This document shows, piece after piece, positions 55,701 to 62,218 of a DNA stretch of 64,000 nucleotides (its first letter is position 1; each line of letters opens with the position of its first letter). The stretch comes from Symbiodinium natans (taxonomy: Eukaryota > Sar > Dinophyceae > Suessiales > Symbiodiniaceae), in the NCBI GenBank assembly GCA_905221605.1, contig CAJNDS010000550.1, positions 7,501 to 71,500 on the forward strand. Direction: 5' to 3'. The notes below the pieces were generated by a model. The model was given only the letters and a program-made list of their open reading frames with translations, made no database searches and was not told where the DNA came from. A program made the position numbers and the translations under genes.

Positions 55701-56681
55701 TCGCTTGGGATCCACGGGAGACCAGAAGAAAATCATCTCTCCTGGGTAGAACTGACGAACCTCACCTCCGGGAGCGCGTCGGAGGGCAGCGCGAAGCTTT
55801 TCGTGGATATCGCCACGAAGCAGGGCGATTTTAGCTGCAGCCCTCATCTCCGTCTGGCGCGCAACCTCACCTTCAATTGACAAAGCAAAACCAGCCGATG
55901 CACTCTGCCAGATCTCCTCGTCAAGAAGCTCCGGGAAGTAAGCCTGGCGACCGAACACCAGCTGATGAGCACTGTGACCTCTCCTTGAGACTGTAGCGTT
56001 CTTCGCTTGGAGCGCGACCGCGAGAGCGATCTTCATTCCATGTCTTCCGACCACCTGCTCGCCTTCAATCGCCGCTTGCCAAGCTGTACCGAGGAGGCCA
56101 TTGTGTCGTTCCACTAGGCCGTTCTGCCAAGGCGCATAGGAGCCCGAGATCTTAGAAGCAATGCCATAAGACTCCAGCACGGCAATGACCTCCGTCTCAA
56201 ATTCCCCCCCCTGGTCTGACACAATAGTCACAGGTGCACCGTACGTGGCAATCCACCCTGCAACCAGCTTTCGCGCCACATGTTGCGGGTCCCGAGTGCG
56301 AAGCAACTTTGCTGCATGATAGCACGTCGCTGCATCCACCATGCTGAGTGCCACAAAGGTGCTTCCATGAAAATCCTTCTGGTACTTGAGATCCATGTGC
56401 ATCTCCACGTTGAAGGCCACCGGTCTTGAGCCAGGACGAGTCGGCAGCGGTCGAGGAGGGGCCTTGCGCATTTGGCACACAGGGCATTGCAAAGTTCGAG
56501 CTTGCTCAATCACTTCCGCCCCAGCGCCGCCCATCTGTAGCATGCGGACCATGGTTTCCGCACTCGGATGCCCAAGACGACGGTGCACCAGATGCAAACG
56601 CTCCGCTAGCGAACCCTTCTCCAGCTTCGGCTTCGAGATCTCCATCGAGGAACCACCAGCACCACCCTCATCTCGCGCCAC
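52764..56681 (-). CDS. Copia Pol: integrase, reverse transcriptase, RNase H
   Basis: Codes for the enzymes that copy the element RNA into DNA and insert it. Residues are numbered from the GTG at 56681; the frame is open from about 56757, so that GTG need not be a real start. The zinc-binding pre-integrase domain has H33, H38, C66, C69. The integrase core has D97, D156 (VSDQGGEF) and E191 (LVERHNG), with the typical 35-residue step between the last two. A basic and proline-rich linker covers about 415-640. In the reverse transcriptase, motif A is FDVTTAFLSG (D859) and the active site LHVDDGL (D951, D952). The RNase H has D1107 (SYFDAS), E1159 (SSMAAE), D1204 (LVTDAKS) and HWVPTWRQFADSL at 1243. 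All catalytic acids are present. The stop is TAA at 52764-52766, only 26 bp from the 3' LTR. The upstream frame joins it by a -1 step near 56707-56728. Confidence 0.95.
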   Translation of the reverse strand: MARDEGGAGGSSMEISKPKLEKGSLAERLHLVHRRLGHPSAETMVRMLQMGGAGAEVIEQARTLQCPVCQMRKAPPRPLPTRPGSRPVAFNVEMHMDLKYQKDFHGSTFVALSMVDAATCYHAAKLLRTRDPQHVARKLVAGWIATYGAPVTIVSDQGGEFETEVIAVLESYGIASKISGSYAPWQNGLVERHNGLLGTAWQAAIEGEQVVGRHGMKIALAVALQAKNATVSRRGHSAHQLVFGRQAYFPELLDEEIWQSASAGFALSIEGEVARQTEMRAAAKIALLRGDIHEKLRAALRRAPGGEVRQFYPGEMIFFWSPVDPKRVRYKKQAGAWRGPAVVLVPDGAQKYFISWRGRCLLVAGANLKPASLEAADDNELRLREAEVHAERGFVDLSDDLPPASFVPESGGQLRVPRRRNGLGRRMTEARHMMKNLKSVKRMLKLPLNRPRARRRPLRPPGVSRREAERLPESAPERSGDQLPEGLHVPPVEHPEFQEDDVDLRDYEPSPEYVPVSPMPDSTVSREQADEERARRRADLLDDLPKQFRKRPPEESLEDQAAKRFKEAEGGNYVLAALCEEQLSGKEMAANEWLPRPEVRRLSKLLGVPLSSARLHRRPRKRLQPPGGLARKAGKARMTVMFGEDISSVMVAKESPDEVRQHPRRRVPHLWRGVSFFMKSGVKKGPPRFKTGSPHEPVYVVKEGVVYETKPVPFEVFAAADQAVERDVLVKEALLLKLKASGKELDPRFFDEKEKKAFDEADALEWSAWERNGVVKRLSQAEARRVPQHRIFRVPARIVRVSKGDPKNWKPKSRIVLPGHLDPDPAGSIRTDSPTTQEAAVRLAMCLCVSKGWLCYLFDVTTAFLSGKEVGRELYVRPPRDLKCTAADELWLILRSAYGLAEAPRLWYEKAKESLVECGFEEVAFAPCTFVLRIQTAKSYEVRAVLCLHVDDGLLAACQRHMDQIKDAINARFQIKCWNLVGETPLDFLGLKISIVRGLFVSDMTAYVQSINVPELAEVPKQELLRGEHLKAYRRLVAQLRWPAHHVLPEFLFDVSRLAQRVACATGQDLLDGVELLGRFWKAASEGQAKLFIPPVGEKPVLVSYFDASLGKVASSTAQRGEVHFLANREVITKPQAAAILEFHSNKIARVMKSSMAAECCSMSGTADKLMYLLKLVDAMWYGQLEVAKEWRDLLLTQGHLVTDAKSLYDHLHGSSLLASERQTALDILSVKQLVQGGQLSLHWVPTWRQFADSLMKSMQEELFRKFREKPQLNIKETREDQAEERRRAGLRRAQRERRKARMAM

Positions 56682-57934
56682 TGAACCTCCATGCGCCAGA
56701 ACATCACGTAGTGCCTCCGTAGTGCCTCCATCTGACGCTCGTCCAGTTCGCCTTGATCATCATACAAGTCACTAGGCCTGACTCCGCCACACACGCCAGG
56801 GGGATCTCGATGATGCTGTTCTGGCGGTAACGAAGAATCAGGGGGATCAAGCTGACCCGGCACTGGAGATTCGTGAAGGATATCCTCATCATTTTCCATG
56901 AAGCTTTCCTCCGGAACCAATGTCTGCGCAACAAAGCGCACCGGACAGCCATGCCTCTCCTTGGCTCGCAGCGCTTCCTCAGCGCCTTTGACCACCGCCT
57001 CTGCAAACTGTCGCGTGTATCCACCAGCATACTCGGACATCTTGACCCATCGACCTCCACAGCGCACACCTTCCAAACAAGGAGAATGTCGATGGGTGCG
57101 CGGGCAGAGGCGCACAGCGTGCCGCAGAATGGCCTCATCTGCAGCGAGGATGGTCGGCTTCTTCATGTAGAGTCGCTGGCGCCGGCCCTGCCCAAACTCA
57201 TCCGCAGGGCGGCGCAGCCCAAACGCACAGAGGTGCGTCTCGGCTTTGGGCAGCCCTTCAAAGGCTGCAGCAATGGACATTTCCTTCCAGGCAGCGCTCG
57301 TTCTGGGGTTCTCGCCCATGGTCACTCCGCCTTTGGCACGGTGGTCCTGCACGATCTCACAGACAAACTCTAAAAGAACGCGCTGTTCAGCACGAGCACG
57401 GGCGAGACGATGCAGTTGCTCCGGGGTGCGTCGACCAAATGTCTGCAAAATGCTCCACTTCGTGCACGGCCAAGCTACTACCATGAGGTCAGGGTCAAAG
57501 CGCGCGATGTACTGGCGCGCATCCTCACGATGGTCTTCGCGCAGAAGGTCGAAGGATGGGAGCGTAACTGGTTGCCCTGCCTCCCAGCCCGCGGCCACTG
57601 CCACCATCGAGATGGCCATCGTCCATGTGAAGACTTCCAGAACACGCCAGGGACCTGGCCGACGTCGTCGTGACTGTAGTCCAGGAGGCGGGACCATCTC
57701 AGGGGCCGTCGGCGCAGCGCGAGTAGCCGATGATGCCATCTCCCGAACCATGCGGGCTGCCTGGTTGACCTTCTGTCGCGTCTTCTTGCAGAGGTATTTG
57801 ACATCGTGGTCGCGGTAGGGGTCGCAGTGTTCATCTTCTGTAGGCGGTTGCTCGTCTTCATTTTCCGACAACACCTGCTCCACGCCAAACTCGTGAGACG
57901 TTTCGCTCTCAGCGTCATCCTCAGCGGTCGAAGC
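56606..57934 (-). CDS. Methyltransferase-like domain of the copia polyprotein (middle frame)
   Basis: The frame is open from just after a TGA at 57935-57937 to the TAG at 56606. Having no convincing ATG, it is best read as the middle part of the polyprotein. Residues below count from the GTG at 57883. The product resembles a C5-cytosine DNA methyltransferase fold. VLEVF at 81 followed by AAGW at 97 fits the SAM-binding motif I. FDLLR at 111 fits motif II. PDLMVVAWPCTKWS at 131 carries the Pro-Cys of catalytic motif IV (C140). GENPRTS at 190 fits motif VI (ENV). A RRQRL at 234 is the nearest thing to motif VIII, and SEYAGGYTRQFAEAVV at 283 resembles the C-terminal motif X. The motif IV Cys is followed by TKWS, not the usual Q, and no clear target-recognition domain is seen. 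It could be a diverged SAM enzyme with another substrate or an inactive relative. Its codons continue past the 11-bp duplication into about 35 out-of-family residues. Confidence 0.7.
   Translation of the reverse strand, partial: ASTAEDDAESETSHEFGVEQVLSENEDEQPPTEDEHCDPYRDHDVKYLCKKTRQKVNQAARMVREMASSATRAAPTAPEMVPPPGLQSRRRRPGPWRVLEVFTWTMAISMVAVAAGWEAGQPVTLPSFDLLREDHREDARQYIARFDPDLMVVAWPCTKWSILQTFGRRTPEQLHRLARARAEQRVLLEFVCEIVQDHRAKGGVTMGENPRTSAAWKEMSIAAAFEGLPKAETHLCAFGLRRPADEFGQGRRQRLYMKKPTILAADEAILRHAVRLCPRTHRHSPCLEGVRCGGRWVKMSEYAGGYTRQFAEAVVKGAEEALRAKERHGCPVRFVAQTLVPEESFMENDEDILHESPVPGQLDPPDSSLPPEQHHRDPPGVCGGVRPSDLYDDQGELDERQMEALRRHYVMFWRMEVQWREMRVVLVVPRWRSRSRSWRRVR
56707..56728 (-). repeat. 11-bp tandem duplication at the second frame break
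   Basis: The plus-strand unit CGTAGTGCCTC occurs twice in a row (56707-56717 and 56718-56728). It lies inside the overlap of the middle and Pol frames. Eleven bases is one short of a multiple of three, which is exactly the -1 change needed between those frames, so this duplication alone can account for the break. Confidence 0.85.
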
Positions 57935-60900
57935 TCAGTGTCATCGCTCCCAGCATCGTCGCAATCCGAGGCGGTACCAGCATCAGAAGCCCGATCACGA
58001 ACACATTCCGGAACAACATGGACGCCAAGATCTTCTTGAAGTAGTTCCAGCCATTGCTGCTCCAATCTCGCCCTCCTTTCGGCCTTGCGCTCGCTATCCC
58101 ATCGGGTCTCACAAGCACTTGCCTCCGACTCGGAGTTCACAACTGATGTAGCAGCATGACTCGAGCCTTCGCTGTCGGACTCATTTCCAGCTTGTCCGCC
58201 ATCAGCCGCCAGAAAAGCCAGGCTCTGCGGGCTCTTTCGAAGCAACTCGGCTTTCTCAGCGACTGCAGGCTGTGACCAGGGATCATCCATGTCCATCGGA
58301 TAGTCAGTGAGGTGTATCGCTGGGTGCCTAGTGCTCGTCAGATGCATCGGGCACTTCGTCTCGAACAAATCCATTGTACGGTTCCTGAAGTCAAACACAG
58401 CGCTCCACCTCGCAAGTTCCGACGGTCCAATCAACCCTGGACAGCCGATAGCGCCACCTTCCACCGCGGACATGCGAAGCACGTCCAAGTTGCCATTGAT
58501 CCCCACCACATAGAGGAACGCGACGTGCGATGTCTCGGGCCCGCCCGAGCCGAACTGGAACACCTCATGCTCTTGGACCTCCTGCCAGGGTAGACCACGT
58601 CGACGAAGCTCATCTTGGAAGCGACGGTGCCATGCCATTCCAGCCACCGCAGTGCGACACCCTGAGTCCGCAACAACCTGACCTGGAGGCCCAGAAGCCG
58701 TATGGGGAGGATTCTCGGCTCCTTCTTGCTTCCCTCTTCCTTTTGCTGCCATCAGCACACCATGCCGAACGGAGAAGTAGAGGACATTCTTCAAGTCACA
58801 TCGAGAGCATCGAGCAAAGTGTCCATGCTGGTTGGCTGTGAACAACAAGTCCTCGAAGAGGTGTGGGCACCTAGCTTGCTTCTCGGTGGGCACGGGGCTT
58901 GCTCTCGAAGGTCGACACTGAAAACCATTCCAGGACGAAGCATAGAGTTGCCTCCGAAAATCCTCCACCTCCCGCTGCTTTTGACTCTTGGCCTTGTCCT
59001 TCCCATCTTGTGTCTTCGAAGAAGGGGGTGCCAACGCTGAGGCTTCTGCTGAAGAAGCACCTGCACCGGAAAGCGACGGTGGCACAGGTAGCTGAGGATC
59101 GGCACGATCTGCATGGAAGGGCATTGGATAGCCATCATTGCTTGCTCGGGCTCGACCTGGATCAAAGGCTGCACGATGGCTCTCCAGGGCATTCCACGCA
59201 GACTCATCTTCCTCTCGCAACAGAGCGTACTTGATTTCCTTCTTCTCTGCTTTACTCAAAGTCGGCAAGGCCCCCAAGAGCTCGGTCGCCTTCAGACTGA
59301 TCTCCTTCTCATTCTTGGAGCGACCATCTGCCACACGGGCCTTTGAAGCCCGAAAACGAACATCCTTCATGGGCCGTGGCGGCTGCGTTTCTGAGTCTGA
59401 GCTTACAGCGGCACCAGTCGAAACACCAGAGGATGTCACAAGATCCCAGGGATTCCTCTTGCCTCCATTCTTGTGACCGCACTCGTGACAATACTTGGCC
59501 GAGGGAGGGACGGCAGCTGAGCAACTAGGGCAGACGTCAGGAATGAGGCCTGCACCCTCCATGAAAGTGAAGTTAACGTAGTGCACCTCATTCTCCTTCG
59601 CTGTGGCATTGGCAGGGCGATGCAAGGGATCTTTCCCAGCCTTGACATGTGGGCACTGGGGATCTCCGCGCCAATGGCCACGCATTCCACACGAAGCGCA
59701 GGAGGACGACTTCTTTCTCTCAGCCAAGCTTTTGCCAGAGGAGCCCTCGCTGGGCCGAGACGACTTCCATCCCCTGGCCTTCTTGTGGGCAGCTGCCTTC
59801 TGCTTCGCCTTCCACCCCGCCTGGAAGGCTTCTTGGATCTCAACGACCGACACCGAGCCACCCTCGGAGAACTCATCGTCGAAGTCGGTGCCCTCGTCCT
59901 GCTCGTCTTCACCCCGGCAAGACGTAGCGTTCAGAATCTCCCCCTCAGCGGGAATATTGGGAACACCATGGTCCTCATTCTCAAGGTCCTCATAGTCGCC
60001 TTCCCAGTCTTCCTCTTCCACACTATGGAGCTCACCTGTCGCCACATGCACATGGCTCTTTCGCCCTTTTCCTCCGGACCTGGTCGAAGAAGACGAGCGC
60101 GTAGAGGTGGAAGCCTGCGACCGTGACAAACTCGAAGTCGTAGAAGACGCAGAACGGTGCCGAAAACCATCTGGCCGCCCTCCAGGAAGCTTGCGCTCCT
60201 CTTCATGCACCAACGAGCATCGGTGCCTGAGGGCATTCTCAATGGGGACTGCACTGTACTGTCCGCCAGCGCTGTAGAAGACATCCAGCCGCTCCCGCCT
60301 TGACAAAGATGCTCGGTTCAAGAGCCTCTGGGCCCAGGCCTTGTCAGAGATGGTGCTCTCCGGGTCAATCCTGGCGTACTGAGCACGAAGCCTCTTCATC
60401 GAAGCAATGTAAGCCGCCATACTCTGCCCCGGCAAGAGTCTGTAAGAAGAAAGCTCCTGCTCGGCCCTCTCAAACATTTCAGCTCCATTCTCACCATATG
60501 TCTCATCCAGCAGCTTCCACAGCATGACCAAACCGCCGGTGCACGTGTACTCTTCGATGGGCAGCTGGTCCAGCACGTCTCGGGCCTCCCCTCTTGTTGA
60601 CAAGTAGAGAAGCATCGCAAGTTCAGAAGGGTCGAGTCGATAAAGTCGTTCTTGGGCTTGGACCGCACGCTTCCACTTGATGTACTTCCGGCGATCTCCA
60701 CTGTACTCTTCCAGACGAACGCTGCCTATGGCACTCTTCGGCCGATCTCCTTCACGGGCGCGGCGTCGTAGCATGGATCTAATTTCACTTGTACCAGCCG
60801 ACGACGACGGGGCCGGCGTAGCTTCACCAGCTTGAACAACTGGCTGTGGCCCAACTACAGGAATTCCAGGCAAGTGCGAAGCCCGTCCATGGGATCCATC

Positions 60901-61683
60901 TCTAGCTGGAAGTGTCTCCTCTGAAACACCACTGCCCGCAGGGGGAAGACCAGAACCATCTTGCCATTGAGCACCAGACACGCCGTACGGAACTTGACCT
61001 TGAGGAGCTACAGGAAACCCATAAAGTCCTGGGTGAGGAACACCGCCGGGAAGGACATAAAGCCCAGGATGTCCATGCTGAGGGAAACCGCCAGGAGGAA
61101 CAGGAGGTCCGTGAGGTACTCCCGGAGAAACAAGAAGTCCAGGGTGTACTTGCTGTGGGAAACCGCCAGGAGGAACAGGAAGTCCGTGAGGCACTCCAGG
61201 AGGAACAAGAAGTCCAGGGTGTACTTGCTGTGGGAAACCGCCAGGAGGAACAGGAAGTCCGTGAGGCACTCCAGGAGGAACAAGAAGTCCAGGGTGTACT
61301 TGCTGTGGGAAACCGCCAGGAGGAACAGGAAGTCCGTGAGGCACTCCAGGAGGAACAAGAAGTCCAGGGTGTACTTGCTGTGGGAAACCGCCAGGAGGAA
61401 CAGGAAGTCCGTGAGGCACTCCAGGAGGAACAAGAAGTCCAGGGTGTACTTGCTGTTGGAAACCACCAGGAGGAACTGAAGCTAAGGGCTGCCCTACGTC
61501 AGCGGCAGCCATTCCTGCAGCCTGCGCTGGGCCACTCGTCGGCCCCACAGGACTAGGCTCGGGAGCCCTAGCCCCATTCTCCACAACACCCAGCCCTGCC
61601 GAGCTGATGTCGCTCTCACTTCGTGAGGATGCTCCCCCACGTCGCCATGGGTCATCATCATCCCATGGGTCTGGCGCAGCCAT
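57478..61683 (-). CDS. Copia Gag and protease
   Basis: Structural protein and maturation protease. The start is the ATG at 61681-61683, 60 bp inside the 5' LTR. Residues 1-69 are acidic and disordered-looking. About 70-229 form a Pro/Gly/Val repeat region of 25-residue units. About 325-500 is an alpha-helical Gag core (EEYSGDRRKYIKWKRA onward, like the copia UBN2-type Gag). S/R-rich and acidic stretches follow. The zinc knuckle has C662, C665, H670, C677 (spacing 2-4-6, two longer than the classical CCHC). A Cys4 ribbon-like motif has C718, C721, C732, C735, and a further C/H cluster lies at 939-962. The aspartic protease active site is VVADSGCRTAVAG (D1006). CPGLIGPSEL at 1081 resembles the protease C-terminal loop. 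From about residue 1250 the frame is out of register: the true continuation is the -1 frame (57934 downward), so the last 150 residues are probably not native. Confidence 0.9.
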   Translation of the reverse strand: MAAPDPWDDDDPWRRGGASSRSESDISSAGLGVVENGARAPEPSPVGPTSGPAQAAGMAAADVGQPLASVPPGGFQQQVHPGLLVPPGVPHGLPVPPGGFPQQVHPGLLVPPGVPHGLPVPPGGFPQQVHPGLLVPPGVPHGLPVPPGGFPQQVHPGLLVPPGVPHGLPVPPGGFPQQVHPGLLVSPGVPHGPPVPPGGFPQHGHPGLYVLPGGVPHPGLYGFPVAPQGQVPYGVSGAQWQDGSGLPPAGSGVSEETLPARDGSHGRASHLPGIPVVGPQPVVQAGEATPAPSSSAGTSEIRSMLRRRAREGDRPKSAIGSVRLEEYSGDRRKYIKWKRAVQAQERLYRLDPSELAMLLYLSTRGEARDVLDQLPIEEYTCTGGLVMLWKLLDETYGENGAEMFERAEQELSSYRLLPGQSMAAYIASMKRLRAQYARIDPESTISDKAWAQRLLNRASLSRRERLDVFYSAGGQYSAVPIENALRHRCSLVHEEERKLPGGRPDGFRHRSASSTTSSLSRSQASTSTRSSSSTRSGGKGRKSHVHVATGELHSVEEEDWEGDYEDLENEDHGVPNIPAEGEILNATSCRGEDEQDEGTDFDDEFSEGGSVSVVEIQEAFQAGWKAKQKAAAHKKARGWKSSRPSEGSSGKSLAERKKSSSCASCGMRGHWRGDPQCPHVKAGKDPLHRPANATAKENEVHYVNFTFMEGAGLIPDVCPSCSAAVPPSAKYCHECGHKNGGKRNPWDLVTSSGVSTGAAVSSDSETQPPRPMKDVRFRASKARVADGRSKNEKEISLKATELLGALPTLSKAEKKEIKYALLREEDESAWNALESHRAAFDPGRARASNDGYPMPFHADRADPQLPVPPSLSGAGASSAEASALAPPSSKTQDGKDKAKSQKQREVEDFRRQLYASSWNGFQCRPSRASPVPTEKQARCPHLFEDLLFTANQHGHFARCSRCDLKNVLYFSVRHGVLMAAKGRGKQEGAENPPHTASGPPGQVVADSGCRTAVAGMAWHRRFQDELRRRGLPWQEVQEHEVFQFGSGGPETSHVAFLYVVGINGNLDVLRMSAVEGGAIGCPGLIGPSELARWSAVFDFRNRTMDLFETKCPMHLTSTRHPAIHLTDYPMDMDDPWSQPAVAEKAELLRKSPQSLAFLAADGGQAGNESDSEGSSHAATSVVNSESEASACETRWDSERKAERRARLEQQWLELLQEDLGVHVVPECVRDRASDAGTASDCDDAGSDDTELRPLRMTLRAKRLTSLAWSRCCRKMKTSNRLQKMNTATPTATTMSNTSARRRDRRSTRQPAWFGRWHHRLLALRRRPLRWSRLLDYSHDDVGQVPGVFWKSSHGRWPSRWWQWPRAGRQGNQLRSHPSTFCAKTIVRMRASTSRALTLTSW
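57880..57934 (-). other. First frame transition (Gag-protease to middle frame)
   Basis: The middle frame is closed by a TGA at 57935-57937. The acidic, S/D/E-rich character of the protein switches from the first frame to the -1 frame within these bases. The words GATGACACTGAG and GATGACGCTGAG occur 26 bp apart here, a -1 offset, so a small rearrangement of this low-complexity stretch is possible. I see no classical slippery heptamer followed by an obvious stem. Confidence 0.6.
60997..61476 (-). repeat. 75-bp coding tandem repeat in Gag N-terminus
   Basis: Five 25-codon units plus a diverged sixth. Each encodes a variant of VPPGGFPQQVHPGLLV followed by PPGVPHGLP. The inner units are nearly identical in DNA, so the array is young or being homogenised. 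The antisense and shifted frames stay open as a by-product. Confidence 0.92.
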
Positions 61684-61730
61684 GCGGTTCGGTTAGCAGC
61701 AGCGCACCTAGCCTAACCAAACCACCCTAT

Positions 61731-61742
61731 GCCCCGCTACCA
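61731..61742 (-). other. Primer-binding site, tRNA type
   Basis: On the coding strand TGGTAGCGGGGC follows the 5' LTR after a single T. TGG pairs with the CCA end of a tRNA. The TGGTAGC beginning resembles primer sites for initiator-methionine tRNA, the usual copia primer, but the exact dinoflagellate tRNA sequence cannot be checked here. Confidence 0.7.
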
Positions 61743-61743
61743 A

Positions 61744-61950
61744 TATGAATCGGGTAAGCAACCCTATGCCAGCAGGCAAAGCAAAGCAAGGGAGTGGGCG
61801 CACTCCTTTCAGCGCACTAAGCGAAAACATCGATGCTTTGAGATCGGCGGCGAAACAGCTTGACTGACGCATGCCGTGATTGAATGCATGTCTGTTGCTG
61901 CACAAAGACATGCAGCTGATATGGAATGGACATGACTGCTGCACGTCACA
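61744..61950 (-). repeat. 5' LTR of the copia element
   Basis: Identical to the 3' LTR (52531-52737). It should carry the promoter and the start of the genomic RNA. Only 60 bp separate it from the Gag ATG, so the leader is short. Confidence 0.93.
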
Positions 61951-61955
61951 GGGGT
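61951..61955. repeat. Target-site duplication, right
   Basis: GGGGT, matching 52526-52530. The flank continues as TTGGAGTTTAGG, a degenerate continuation of the interrupted array. Confidence 0.75.
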
Positions 61956-62218
61956 TTGGAGTTTAGGTGCTTTGGGCTTAGGGTTTAGGGGTTAGGGTTT
62001 AGGGTTTGGGGTTTGGGGTTTGGGTGCTTAGGGCTTAGGGTTTAGGTGCTGCTTCATGTTGCCTGCTAACCCGAAAGGCCCAAGCCCTGCACTGCATGGC
62101 CCCAAGCTCTCAGCCGGTCACAGGATTTCAGACAGCGAGAGTTTAGGGTTTAGGGTTTAGGGTTTAGGGTTTAGGGTTTAGGGTTTAGGGTTTAGGGTTT
62201 AGGGTTTAGGGTTTAGGG
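61956..62218 (+). repeat. TTTAGGG/TTTGGGG arrays right of the retrotransposon
   Basis: 61956-62050 is degenerate (TTTGGGG and GTGCTTAGGGC words), and 62139-62218 has about 11 exact TTTAGGG units ending in a short G run. A 90-bp unique spacer separates them. Confidence 0.85.

Larger units (their letters stand above)
52531..61950 (-). mobile_element. Ty1/copia-type LTR retrotransposon with methyltransferase-like domain
   Basis: A 9.4-kb element transcribed leftward. Its 207-bp LTRs (61744-61950 as 5' LTR, 52531-52737 as 3' LTR) are identical as far as I can read them. They are bordered by the direct repeat GGGGT at 52526-52530 and 61951-61955. Domain order is Gag with zinc knuckle, protease, methyltransferase-like domain, integrase, reverse transcriptase, RNase H. 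Integrase lying before reverse transcriptase defines Ty1/copia (Pseudoviridae-type) rather than Ty3/gypsy. Coding is in three frames with two -1 steps, so the copy is probably not autonomous unless recoding occurs. It sits in a TTTGGGG array. Confidence 0.95.

Noticed and set aside
56606-57934. Middle frame as an independent host methyltransferase gene
   Set aside because: It sits between protease and integrase of one element, overlaps both frames, lacks its own start and LTR-internal spacing is normal; it is part of the polyprotein.
60997-61476. Regular repeat-spacer look suggesting a CRISPR array
   Set aside because: Units are contiguous 75-bp coding repeats without variable spacers; the genome is eukaryotic.
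60912-61556. Plus-strand open frames of 150-214 codons over the Gag repeat region
   Set aside because: They are antisense shadows of the 75-bp repeat (no stops in a 75-bp unit stay no stops), with repetitive E/Q/V or R/N/K content.
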